A DNA stretch of 64,000 bases. Origin: Segnochrobactrum spirostomi. Its GTDB lineage: Bacteria > Pseudomonadota > Alphaproteobacteria > Rhizobiales > Segnochrobactraceae. Made by a program: the position numbers and the translations under genes. The stretch spans positions 3,210,501 to 3,274,500 of the forward strand of contig NZ_VWNA01000001.1 in NCBI RefSeq assembly GCF_009600605.1. Reading direction: 5' to 3'. How positions within the stretch are numbered: the stretch's first letter is position 1; each line of letters starts with the position of its first letter. Below the pieces are notes generated by a model that saw nothing but the letters and a program-made list of their open reading frames with translations, was not told where the DNA came from and ran no database searches. Below, piece by piece: positions 9,605-17,932 of this stretch.

Positions 9605-9621
9605 AATAGAATAATTTTAAA
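9605..9621 (+). promoter_or_regulatory. Candidate Irr box (iron control element) 2
   Basis: These 17 bases match 14 of 17 positions of the same ICE/Irr-box consensus, with the core TAGAATAATT intact. It lies 63 bases downstream of the first candidate, or six helical turns centre to centre, so both would face the same side of the DNA. The ferric-binding protein gene starts about 140 bases further on. Confidence 0.55.
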
Positions 9622-9759
9622 AATATGTTGCGGCATATGTCGCGATTGACACAAGGGCTTCGTTCCGTCTTCTGTCCAAATGCGATCGATTTGCAAGAGG
9701 TGCCACCGACAGGCTCGGCGCCGCAGATCGGACAATCGGGCGTGCAGGGAGTCGGGACG

Positions 9760-10821
9760 ATGGCGATGGTCGAAGCAGGATGGCAGGCGCGGGCGGTGCT
9801 CGCCGTGTCCGTGCTGATGGGCGCGGGCCTGTCGGGACTGAGCGCGGCTGCGGCCGCCGACGAGGTCAACGTCTATTCCTATCGTCAACCGGAACTGATC
9901 CAGCCGCTCCTCGACAAGTTCACCAAGGAAACCGGCATCCGCACCAACGTCGTGACCGCGTCCTCCGGTCTCGAGGAGCGCATCGCGGCCGAGGGCGAGT
10001 TCTCGCCCGCCGACGTGCTGCTCTCGGTCGACGTGGGGCGGCTCGAGAACGCCAAGGCGCTCGGCATCACCCAGCCGATCGTCTCGCCGATCGTCGACAA
10101 GAACATCCCGGCGATCTACCGCGATCCGGACGGAAGCTGGATCGGCCTCGCCATGCGCGCCCGCGTCTTCTACGCCTCCAAGGAGCGCGTGAAGGAGACC
10201 GCTCTCGATTACGAGGATCTCGCGAAGCCGGAATGGAAGGGCCGCGTCTGCACCCGCTCCGGCCAGCACGTCTACAATATCGGCCTGTTCGCCTCGCTCA
10301 TCGCCAATGACGGCGAGGCCAAGGCGACCGAGATCATCGAAGGCATCAAGAACAACCTGAACGGCAAGCCCTCCGGCAACGACCGCTCCCAGGCCAAGGC
10401 GATCTATGCCGGCGAGTGCGATATCGCCCTCGGCAACACCTATTATGTCGGCCTGATGGAGACCGACGACCGCGAGCCCGAGCAGAAGAAGTGGGCGAGC
10501 GCGATGCGGGTCATCTTCCCGAATGCCAACAATCGCGGCACCCAGGTCAACATTTCCGGTGTGATCCTCGCCAAGCATGCGCCGAACAAGGCGAATGCCA
10601 TGAAGCTCATCGAATATCTGAGCTCGGACGAGGCGCAGGAATATTATGCCGACGTCAATTTCGAATATCCGGTCGAGCCGGGCCTCAAGGTCAACCCGGT
10701 GATCGCCGCGCTCGGGCCGCTGAAGCCCGATCCGCTGCCGCTCGCCGAGCTGGTGAAGTATCGCAAGCTCGCGAGCGAGATCGTCGACAAGGTTCATTTT
10801 GACGACGGTCCGTCGAACTGA
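9760..10821 (+). CDS. Fe(3+) ABC transporter periplasmic substrate-binding protein (FbpA/FutA type)
   Basis: Periplasmic binding protein of the ferric-ion family. The 353-residue product has a signal peptide of about 36 residues ending in an Ala-rich cleavage region. The mature protein starts DEVNVYSYRQPELIQPL, a hallmark of FbpA/FutA. The paired iron-ligand tyrosines are Tyr228-Tyr229 in GNTYYVG. The ATG at 9760 has AGGGA nine bases upstream; the frame is open further upstream but lacks a signal-like sequence there. No permease or ATPase gene follows, so the ABC partners must be encoded elsewhere. It leads the iron cluster and lies behind two Irr-box-like sites. Confidence 0.92.
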   Translation: MAMVEAGWQARAVLAVSVLMGAGLSGLSAAAAADEVNVYSYRQPELIQPLLDKFTKETGIRTNVVTASSGLEERIAAEGEFSPADVLLSVDVGRLENAKALGITQPIVSPIVDKNIPAIYRDPDGSWIGLAMRARVFYASKERVKETALDYEDLAKPEWKGRVCTRSGQHVYNIGLFASLIANDGEAKATEIIEGIKNNLNGKPSGNDRSQAKAIYAGECDIALGNTYYVGLMETDDREPEQKKWASAMRVIFPNANNRGTQVNISGVILAKHAPNKANAMKLIEYLSSDEAQEYYADVNFEYPVEPGLKVNPVIAALGPLKPDPLPLAELVKYRKLASEIVDKVHFDDGPSN

Positions 10822-10913
10822 TCACGCCCACACGAGTCCCGGCCGGGTCCGCGATTGCGTCGCGCGTGCCCGGCCGTCGCTGTTTCAAATCGAAGTCGGG
10901 GAGATAGCCGCAG

Positions 10914-12197
10914 ATGCGCCGTTTGAACCTTTTCCTGGCCGCCCTCTTGCCGGTCGTCGCGCTGGCAGGGCCCGCCCGGGCCGCCGATGCGCCGGCCCCC
11001 GAGGCGGTGGTCGGGCACTATGCGGACCTCGCCGCCGCCATCTACGGCGATGCGGCGACCACCGCCGAAGCGCTTAAGACCTCGGTCGCCGCGTTCCTGG
11101 CGAAGCCGGACGATCAGACCCTCGCCGCCGCCCGCGCCACCTGGAAGGCCGCCCGCGCGCCCTACCAGCAGAGCGAGGGCTTCCGCTTCGGCAACGCCTT
11201 CGTCGACGATTGGGAGGGCAAGGTGAATTCCTGGCCGCTCGACGAGGGGCTGATCGACTATGTCGATCCGAAGACCTACGGCGAGAGCTCGGATTCGAAC
11301 CCGCTTTACGTGCTCGACGTGGTCGGCCACGAGAAGATCCGCATCGGCTCCGAGACGGTGGACGCCACGGTGATCACCAAGGAGCTGATCTCCGAGAAGC
11401 TCCAGGGTGCGCAGGACGTCGAGGCGAACGTCGCGACCGGCTACCACGCCATCGAGTTCCTGCTGTGGGGCCAGGATCTGAACGGCACGGGTCCGGGTGC
11501 CGGCAACCGCCCGGCCACCGATTATTCGCTGGAGGCCTGCACCCACGGCCATTGCGACCGGCGCCGGCAATATCTCTCGGTCGCGACCGATCTCCTCGTC
11601 GACGACCTGAAATTCATGGCGGACGCCTGGAAGCCGGAGGGTGAGGCGCGCAAGCAGCTTCTCGCCAAGGGCCCCGAGGGTGGCCTCTCGACGATCCTGA
11701 CCGGCCTCGGATCGCTGTCCTACGGCGAGCTCGCCGGCGAGCGCATCAAGCTCGGCCTCATCCTCCACGACCCGGAGGAGGAGCACGACTGCTTCTCCGA
11801 CAACACCCACAATTCCCACTATTACGACGAGGTGGGGATGAACGCGATCTATACCGGGACCTATAAGCGGACCGACGGCACGACGCTGACCGGGCCGAGC
11901 ATCCAGGCGCTCGCGGCCGCCAAGGCGCCCGAGGCGGCGACCCGTCTCGACGACGCCTTCGCGGCGACGCTCGCCAAGATGCAGATCATGAAGGACCGGG
12001 CGGATTCCGGTAAGGAAGCCTACGACCAGATGATCGGGCCCGACAATCCGGAGGGCAACAAGATCATCGACGACGTCGTCACCGCGCTCGTCGCCCAGAC
12101 CCGGGCGATCGAGGGCGTCGTCGCCGCGCTCGATCTGAAGATCACCGTCGAGGGCTCCGACAGCCTCGACAATCCGGGCGCGGTGAAGGCGAACTGA
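10914..12197 (+). CDS. Imelysin-family iron-regulated protein IrpA
   Basis: Periplasmic imelysin (peptidase M75-like) protein of the IrpA group (COG3487), associated with iron uptake. The 427-residue product has a signal peptide (1-23, ending AGPARAAD). The family GxHxxE motif is at residues 176-181 (GYHAIE), followed by FLLWGQDLNGTGPGAGNRP. A second conserved block, DCFSDNTHNSHYYDE, is also present. These residues are thought to bind metal rather than act as a protease. GGGGAG precedes the ATG. It lies 92 bases after the ferric-binding gene, probably in the same transcript. Confidence 0.92.
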   Translation: MRRLNLFLAALLPVVALAGPARAADAPAPEAVVGHYADLAAAIYGDAATTAEALKTSVAAFLAKPDDQTLAAARATWKAARAPYQQSEGFRFGNAFVDDWEGKVNSWPLDEGLIDYVDPKTYGESSDSNPLYVLDVVGHEKIRIGSETVDATVITKELISEKLQGAQDVEANVATGYHAIEFLLWGQDLNGTGPGAGNRPATDYSLEACTHGHCDRRRQYLSVATDLLVDDLKFMADAWKPEGEARKQLLAKGPEGGLSTILTGLGSLSYGELAGERIKLGLILHDPEEEHDCFSDNTHNSHYYDEVGMNAIYTGTYKRTDGTTLTGPSIQALAAAKAPEAATRLDDAFAATLAKMQIMKDRADSGKEAYDQMIGPDNPEGNKIIDDVVTALVAQTRAIEGVVAALDLKITVEGSDSLDNPGAVKAN

Positions 12198-12227
12198 GGC
12201 CGTTCCAAACGGACAGGCCGGACCAAG

Positions 12228-12256
12228 GATCGCCCGGGCCGGAGGCTCGGGCGATC
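12228..12256 (+). terminator. Strong hairpin between irpA-type gene and multicopper oxidase gene
   Basis: A nine-base-pair perfect stem (GATCGCCCG / CGGGCGATC) with an 11-base loop lies 30 bases after the imelysin stop. There is no run of T after it, so it may be a 3'-end stabiliser or partial attenuator within the operon rather than a full terminator. Confidence 0.45.
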
Positions 12257-12324
12257 GTCGTTGTGACGAAGGGTGCGGCCGGGGCAGGATCGTCGGCCAC
12301 GCGGATTTGGGGACGAAGTTGATC

Positions 12325-13803
12325 ATGCCGACGCGCCGCCGCTTCACCTTGGGCCTCGCGGCAACCGCCCTGGCCGGCGCTGGAGCCTACGCCGCCGGCC
12401 GGGTCTTCGTCGGCCGTGCCGCGGCCTATTCCACGGCGGAGCTTTCGCAGACGGCCGTGCCGGCGCCGGCGCGCGAGGTGGCGGTGAGCCTGATGCCGGC
12501 CCCGCGCGCGACCGCCCTGCCAGCCTTCGGCGGGCACGCTTTGCCGCTGTGGAGCTTCGCGCCCGGCGACGTCTTCCCGAACGTGGTGCGGCTGCGGTTC
12601 GGCGAGACCCTCGTCGCGACCGTCGAGAACGGCATTCCCGAGGGCCAGGAGGATCTCACCGTCCACTGGCACGGCGTCCGCCTGCCGAACGCCGAGGACG
12701 GCGTCCCCTACCTCACCCAGAAGCCGATCCCGTTCGGCTCGCGCTTCACCTACCGCTTCACGCCGCCCGACCCCGGCACCTATTGGTTCCACACCCATTG
12801 CAACACGGCGGAATCGATCGGGCGCGGGCTCATCGGCGTCCTCATCGTCGAGGGCGACGAGACCCGGCCCTATGACGCCGACCAACTGCTCTGTCTCAAG
12901 GATTGGCGGGTCGGCACGGACGGCGCCGCGGGCGGCTTCCTGCCCTTCCTGACCGACAGCGGCGCGAGCAAGGCCGGCACCTTCGGCGCGCTGCGCACCG
13001 TGAACGGCGCGGTCTCGCCGCGCTTCGCGCTTCCCGCCGGCGGCGACGTGCGGCTGCGCCTCATCAACGTCGACCCGACGCGGGTGCCCGAGATCGGCAT
13101 CGAGGGCGCGGAGGCCGCGATCGTGGCGGTGGACGGCGCCGGTATCCCGCCGGTGCCCTTCAAGACGTGGCGGCTCGGCCCGGCGATGCGGCTCGATCTC
13201 GTGGTGCGCATGCCGCCGACCGGCGGCGAGGTCCGCGTCGTCGATTATTTCGCCGCCGAGCCGGTGGTGCTTTCGACGCTTGTCGCCACCGGCGACACGC
13301 TCGCCCGCGGCGCCTTCGACCCGGCGCCCCTGGTGCGCCCGGCGATCCCCGAGCCGGACCTCGGCGCGGCCGAGCGGATGCCGTTCGTGTTCAGCGCGAC
13401 CGCGGCCGGCGCGGCGGTCGGCGGTGCCGACGGCATTCCCTTCGGACCGCTCTGCGCGTCGGAGAAGACCTTCTGGGCGATCAACCGCGCGCCGTGGCCG
13501 AACCGCGGCCACGCGGTGCTGCCCCCACCGCTCGCCGACCTGAAGCGCGGCCGCAGCTATGTCTTCGAGCTCGCCAACGTCACGCCCCACGTCCACCCCA
13601 TCCACATCCATGGCCACACCTGGCGGGTAGTGAAGTCGAGCGCCGGGCCGGTGATCCCCCACTTCGCCGACACCGTTCTCGTCGCACCGAAGGAGCGGGT
13701 CGAGGTCGCCTTCGTCGCCGACAATCCCGGTGACTGGATGCTCCATTGCCACATCATCGAGCACCAGGAGACCGGGATGATGGGCTTCCTGAGGGTCGCC
13801 TGA
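12325..13803 (+). CDS. Tat-exported multicopper oxidase (laccase/ferroxidase type)
   Basis: Periplasmic blue copper oxidase coupling substrate oxidation to reduction of O2 to water. The 492-residue product starts with a Tat leader (TRRRFTLG at 3-10). All four copper motifs are intact: HWHG at 114-117, HTH at 156-158, HVHPIHIHGH at 422-431 and HCHIIEH at 474-480. A methionine at about 485 fits the type 1 axial ligand, which suggests moderate redox potential. Placed inside an iron-uptake operon, a ferroxidase role producing Fe(III) for the binding protein is a reasonable inference, but laccase-like or cuprous oxidase activity cannot be excluded. Its stop overlaps the next start (TGATG). Confidence 0.9.
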   Translation: MPTRRRFTLGLAATALAGAGAYAAGRVFVGRAAAYSTAELSQTAVPAPAREVAVSLMPAPRATALPAFGGHALPLWSFAPGDVFPNVVRLRFGETLVATVENGIPEGQEDLTVHWHGVRLPNAEDGVPYLTQKPIPFGSRFTYRFTPPDPGTYWFHTHCNTAESIGRGLIGVLIVEGDETRPYDADQLLCLKDWRVGTDGAAGGFLPFLTDSGASKAGTFGALRTVNGAVSPRFALPAGGDVRLRLINVDPTRVPEIGIEGAEAAIVAVDGAGIPPVPFKTWRLGPAMRLDLVVRMPPTGGEVRVVDYFAAEPVVLSTLVATGDTLARGAFDPAPLVRPAIPEPDLGAAERMPFVFSATAAGAAVGGADGIPFGPLCASEKTFWAINRAPWPNRGHAVLPPPLADLKRGRSYVFELANVTPHVHPIHIHGHTWRVVKSSAGPVIPHFADTVLVAPKERVEVAFVADNPGDWMLHCHIIEHQETGMMGFLRVA

Positions 13804-15035
13804 TGGGGCCAGCCCGCCTCCTCATCTCTGCGGCGGTCTCGCTCGCGGCCGCGCTCGCGCCGGCGGCGGCCGGCGATCTCGATGCCGTCCTCGGCCGTGC
13901 GATCTTCAAGCGCATGTGGGTCGCGGGCGGCGCGTCGACGCGCTCGGCCGACGGCCTCGGGCCGCTCTTCAACGCCCGTTCCTGCACCGGCTGCCACCGC
14001 GATGCCGGCCCGTCCCAGATCCTCGCGCTCGAAGACGGTTCGCTCGAAGGCGCCGGGCTGATCGTCCGCCTCTCCAACGCGGAAGGCGGTCCCGATCCGG
14101 TCTATGGCCGCCAGATCGAGCCGCAGGCGCTCGCCGGCCAGATCGCGGAGGCGAAGACGGAGTTCAACCTGGTGCCGCCCGCGGCGGGCGAGCCCGGGCC
14201 GCACACGGCCGTCGTCCTCTCCGCCTTCGGCTACGGGCCGCTCGCGCCGGGAACCGTGTTCGGCGTGCGCACAGGCCCGTCGCTGCGTGGCCGGGCGGCG
14301 CTCGACCGCATCGACGAGGCGGCGGTCGCGGCGCTCGCCGATCCCGACGACGCCAACGGCGACGGCATCTCGGGCCGCGAACAGCGCCTCGACGACGGCA
14401 AGGGCGGCACCGTGCTCGGCCGTTACGGCTGGCGGGCGGGCCACGCCACCCTGGAGAGCCAGATCGCCGGCGCCTTCTCGCTCGATATCGGCCTCTCGAC
14501 GCCGCTCTATCCGAATCCGGCCGGGGACTGCACGCCGGCTCAGAAGGACTGCCTCGCCGCCCGCCACGGCGACCGGGACGGCATGACCGAGACCGAAGTC
14601 ACGGCCGAGATGCTCGCCATGCTCGACGCCTATCTGGCGAGCCTCAAGGCGCGGCCGCCGGCGGCCGACGGCGCGGCGGGCCGCGCGCTCTTCGTGGCGG
14701 CGGGCTGCGGCGCCTGCCACGTCCCCGAGATGCCGGCGGTCGGCGGCGGTACCGTGCCGGCCTTCACCGATCTCCTGCTGCATGATCTTGGGCCGGGCCT
14801 CGCCGATCCGGCGGTCGAAGGCGTCGCGACGGCACTCGAATGGCGCACGGCGCCCCTCGCCGGCCTCGGTGACGGCCGAACCGGCGCCAGGCGCTTTCTC
14901 CACGACGGGCGGGCCGGATCGATCGACGAAGCGATTCGCTGGCATGGCGGGGAAGCATCCGCCGCGAAGATGCGCTACGAAGGCCTCAGCGCCGCCGATC
15001 GTGCCGCGCTGGTCGCCTATCTCAAGGGGCTGTAA
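13803..15035 (+). CDS. Di-haem CxxCH protein of the DUF1111/COG3488 oxidoreductase family
   Basis: Secreted 410-residue protein of the COG3488 group, formerly annotated thiol oxidoreductase and related to di-haem peroxidases. A signal peptide (about 1-22, ending PAAAGD) precedes two haem c sites: CTGCH at 61-65 and CGACH at 302-306. An acidic segment, DPDDANGDGISG, around residue 180 resembles a calcium-binding loop. The start codon shares a base with the multicopper oxidase stop, and its own stop shares a base with the next start. Family members co-occur with imelysin proteins in iron operons. Electron transfer for iron oxidation or reduction is the likely role, but it is unproven. Confidence 0.9.
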   Translation: MGPARLLISAAVSLAAALAPAAAGDLDAVLGRAIFKRMWVAGGASTRSADGLGPLFNARSCTGCHRDAGPSQILALEDGSLEGAGLIVRLSNAEGGPDPVYGRQIEPQALAGQIAEAKTEFNLVPPAAGEPGPHTAVVLSAFGYGPLAPGTVFGVRTGPSLRGRAALDRIDEAAVAALADPDDANGDGISGREQRLDDGKGGTVLGRYGWRAGHATLESQIAGAFSLDIGLSTPLYPNPAGDCTPAQKDCLAARHGDRDGMTETEVTAEMLAMLDAYLASLKARPPAADGAAGRALFVAAGCGACHVPEMPAVGGGTVPAFTDLLLHDLGPGLADPAVEGVATALEWRTAPLAGLGDGRTGARRFLHDGRAGSIDEAIRWHGGEASAAKMRYEGLSAADRAALVAYLKGL

Positions 15036-16240
15036 TGCGTCGTCCGCTCGCCTGTTCGTTCGTCGTCGCCTTCCTCGCGGCCGTGCCGGCCTTCGCCCAG
15101 ACGGTGCAGCCGAACGCCGCGCCGAACGCCACCGCCACGAAGGCGGACCCGGCGCCCGGCGCGCCGGCGCCGGGCGGTGATGCCTCGGTGCCGATCGTCG
15201 CGGTCGCCAACGCCCCGGCGCGTCAGAAGGCGATCGTCGCGCTCGCGGTCGATCGCTACATTCGTCCGACCTATGCGGCGGTGGCCGACGCCGCGGCGGG
15301 CCTCAAGAGCATCACGGTGCGCTATTGCGCGCAGCCGACCGCGGCGAACGGGGAGGGGGTCGCGGCGGCGTACCGCACGTTCGTCACCGCCTGGGCCGGC
15401 GCCGATTTCCTCCGCTTCGGGCCAGCCTTGGTCGAGCACCGTCTGGAGCGCATGGCGTTCTGGCCCGACCCGCGCAATTTCGTCGAGCGGCAGCTCCGCC
15501 AGATCCTCGCCGCCCCCGACGTCGACAGCTTCGACATCGCCCGGCTGCGCGGCCAGAGCGCGGCGATCCAGGGCCTTCCCGCCTTCGAGCGGCTGATGTT
15601 CGACAAGGACGGCAAGGGCACGGTCCACCCGGACCCCGATGCGGCGACCTTCGGGCGCAAATGCCGCCTTGCGAGCCTCGTCGCCGCGAACATGTCGGAC
15701 ATCGCCGATACGCTGCGCGACGAATGGGCCGAGGAGGGCGGCGCGGCCCAGCAGATCCTCCTCCCGGGGCCGAACAACGCGGTCTATCGCACCGGCGCCG
15801 AGGCGGCGCAGGAGATCGTCAAGGCGATCACGACGGGCCTCGAACAGACCCGGGATCTTGCGATCCGCCCGGCGCTCGGGGCGAAGCCGGAGGACGCCAA
15901 GCCGCGCCGCTTCCCCTATTGGCTGAGCGGCAACACGCTCCCCTATCTGCGGGCTTCCGTGGACGCGCTGCGCCAGATCGTCGAGACGAGCGGGCTCGCC
16001 GACGATCTGCCCGACAGCGAGGCCTGGATGCGCCGCTCGATTCTGCTTGAGATCGGCAATGCCGCGAACGTTCTCGCCAAGGCCGATGCCAGCCCGGAGA
16101 TCCTCGCGACCAACCCGAAGGAACGGGCGCGGCTCAATTATGTGATGATTGCGCTCGCCAGCGCGCGGGAGACGATCGGCGGGCCGCTGGGCGCCACGCT
16201 CGGGCTCAAGGCGGGGTTCAATGCGCTCGATGGAGATTGA
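15035..16240 (+). CDS. Second imelysin-family periplasmic protein (COG3489 type)
   Basis: The 401-residue protein starts with a signal peptide (about 1-22, ending AFAQ), followed by a Pro/Ala-rich linker to about residue 50. A helical imelysin domain comes next, with FGPALVEHRLERMAFWPD and RQLRQILA, both typical of the COG3489 group. It differs strongly from the IrpA-like imelysin upstream, so the operon carries two distinct imelysins as in other alphaproteobacterial iron loci. The one-base overlap (TAATG) with the di-haem gene suggests the two products are made together. Its 3' end overlaps the DUF1513 gene. Confidence 0.87.
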   Translation: MRRPLACSFVVAFLAAVPAFAQTVQPNAAPNATATKADPAPGAPAPGGDASVPIVAVANAPARQKAIVALAVDRYIRPTYAAVADAAAGLKSITVRYCAQPTAANGEGVAAAYRTFVTAWAGADFLRFGPALVEHRLERMAFWPDPRNFVERQLRQILAAPDVDSFDIARLRGQSAAIQGLPAFERLMFDKDGKGTVHPDPDAATFGRKCRLASLVAANMSDIADTLRDEWAEEGGAAQQILLPGPNNAVYRTGAEAAQEIVKAITTGLEQTRDLAIRPALGAKPEDAKPRRFPYWLSGNTLPYLRASVDALRQIVETSGLADDLPDSEAWMRRSILLEIGNAANVLAKADASPEILATNPKERARLNYVMIALASARETIGGPLGATLGLKAGFNALDGD

Positions 16241-17321
16241 TCGCCGCGCTTTCCTCGTCGCGGCGGCGGGGGCCGTCGCGGTGCTGCCGAGCCTCGGGCG
16301 GATTGCCCGGGCGGCGGATGCCGAGCCGCTCTACGCCTCCTGCTGCAAGACGCCGGACGGCCAGTTCGCTGTCGTGATACTCGATGCGGCCGGCACCGTG
16401 CGGCGCACCGAGCTGCTCGCCGGGCGCGGCCATTCGCTCGCCATGGACCGTCAGGGCCGCTGGTGCGTCGCCTTCGCGCGGCGGCCGGGCACTTTCGCGC
16501 TCGCGGTCGATCGCGCCTCCGGCACCGCCGTTCATGCCTTCGAGACGCCGTCGGATCGCCATTTCGAGGGGCACGGCGCCTTTTCGCCCGACGGCCGGCT
16601 GCTTTACGCGACCGAGAACGCCTTCGACGACGGCGTGGCGGTGGTCGGCGTCTATGACGCGACCGGTGGGTTCCGCCGCATCGGCGAACTGCCCGGCCAC
16701 GGCATCGGCTCGCACGAGCTCCTGCTCGCCCCCGACGGGCGCTCGCTCGTCGTCGCCAACGGCGGCATCGCGACCCATCCCGATTATCCGCGCGCCAAGC
16801 TCGACCTCGATGCGATGGAGCCCTCCATCGCCTGGATCGACCGTGATACCGGCGATCTCGTCGAGCGGGTCGATCCGCCGGCGGCGCTGAAGGAACTCAG
16901 CCTGCGGCACATGGCGGTCGATGCGGCGGGGCAGGCCTGGATCGGCTGTCAATGGCAGGGCGACCAGGCGAACCCGGTCCCGCTGCTCGCCGTGTATCGG
17001 CGCGGCGAACCGCTCGCCTTCGTCGACTTGCCCGACGAGGCCCGCATCGGGCTCCAGCAATATGTCGGATCGGTCGCTGCCGACGTCACCGGCCGGCGCA
17101 TCGTGATCGCGAGCCCCGTCGGCGGCACCGTGCTCACCTTCGACGCTGCGAGCCGGCGCCTCCTCGCCAAGGAGGACCTCGTGGACGGCTGCGGCGCCGC
17201 ACCGTTCGAGGCGGGCTTCCTCCTGACCTCGGGCCGCGGCACCCTGCTGCGCGAAGGGGGCCACGGCTCCGAGCGGATCGAGACGCCCTATTCGTGGGAC
17301 AATCACATCCGTTCGATCTGA
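16221..17321 (+). CDS. DUF1513 (COG3490) Tat-exported beta-propeller-like protein
   Basis: The 366-residue product has a Tat-type leader (DRRAFLVAAAGA within the first 20 residues) and a repeat-rich all-beta sequence typical of the DUF1513 family, probably a beta-propeller. Conserved blocks include HGAFSPDG, GIGSHELLLAPDG and the C-terminal WDNHIRSI. GGGG lies four bases before the ATG at 16221; an in-frame ATG at 16230 is the alternative. It overlaps the preceding imelysin gene and closes the iron cluster. Its biochemical role is unknown, and association with iron-regulated operons is the main clue. Confidence 0.88.
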   Translation: MRSMEIDRRAFLVAAAGAVAVLPSLGRIARAADAEPLYASCCKTPDGQFAVVILDAAGTVRRTELLAGRGHSLAMDRQGRWCVAFARRPGTFALAVDRASGTAVHAFETPSDRHFEGHGAFSPDGRLLYATENAFDDGVAVVGVYDATGGFRRIGELPGHGIGSHELLLAPDGRSLVVANGGIATHPDYPRAKLDLDAMEPSIAWIDRDTGDLVERVDPPAALKELSLRHMAVDAAGQAWIGCQWQGDQANPVPLLAVYRRGEPLAFVDLPDEARIGLQQYVGSVAADVTGRRIVIASPVGGTVLTFDAASRRLLAKEDLVDGCGAAPFEAGFLLTSGRGTLLREGGHGSERIETPYSWDNHIRSI

Positions 17322-17378
17322 GGGGCGCGCCGCGCGACGCGGCGGCCCACTCGTTGCTCGCACCTCAATCCGCGGACA

Positions 17379-17822
17379 TCAGTCCTGGGACGGCGGCGTG
17401 ATGACGCCCTTCTTCAGGATCAGGTTGCCGTAGAGCCGGCGCTCGCCGGTCTGGACGATCGCGAAGGCGCCCTTGGCACGCTCGTAGAAGGCGAAGCGCT
17501 CGATCGACTTGACGCCGAAGCGGCCGTCGGAGGCACGGTCGACCTGGGCCTCGAACTCCCGGCAGATCTCCGCGAGTTCGTCCGGGGCATGGACCTGCTG
17601 CATCACGAAGGCCGCTTCCGGCTCGAACTCGTCGAGCGGCAGCAGCGCGAGGATCGCCTCGGCGGCGTGGGTCGCGGCGATGCCGTCGAGCCGGACCACC
17701 TGGCGGCCCATGGTTTCGGCCGGGAAATTGGCGTCCACGATGGCGATCTCGTCGCCGTGGCCCATGGCGCGGAGAATGTAGAGCAGGTCCGGGCCGAGCA
17801 CCGGATCGATCAGCTTCAGCAA
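17379..17822 (-). CDS. fucU: L-fucose mutarotase (RbsD/FucU family)
   Basis: Interconverts alpha and beta anomers of L-fucose (or a related pyranose). The 147-residue protein follows FucU closely: N-terminal MLKLIDPVLGPDLLYILRAM, catalytic-type His22 in MGHGDE, and the C-terminal RFAFYERAKGAFAIV with YGNLILKKG. The start is a TTG with GGAGG ten bases upstream. It stands alone between the iron cluster and a divergently oriented lipoprotein gene; no fucose catabolic genes are nearby, so the sugar it serves is uncertain. Confidence 0.92.
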   Translation of the reverse strand: MLKLIDPVLGPDLLYILRAMGHGDEIAIVDANFPAETMGRQVVRLDGIAATHAAEAILALLPLDEFEPEAAFVMQQVHAPDELAEICREFEAQVDRASDGRFGVKSIERFAFYERAKGAFAIVQTGERRLYGNLILKKGVITPPSQD

Positions 17823-17932
17823 GGCGTCGTCCTCCAGATTTGGTGGCGTGACACATGGCCTTCCGCTGCGTTAGTTCGTCAAGTCTGGACGGACCGGTGT
17901 CGTTTGTTGGCCGGCGGAGAGGCGGGACGAGG

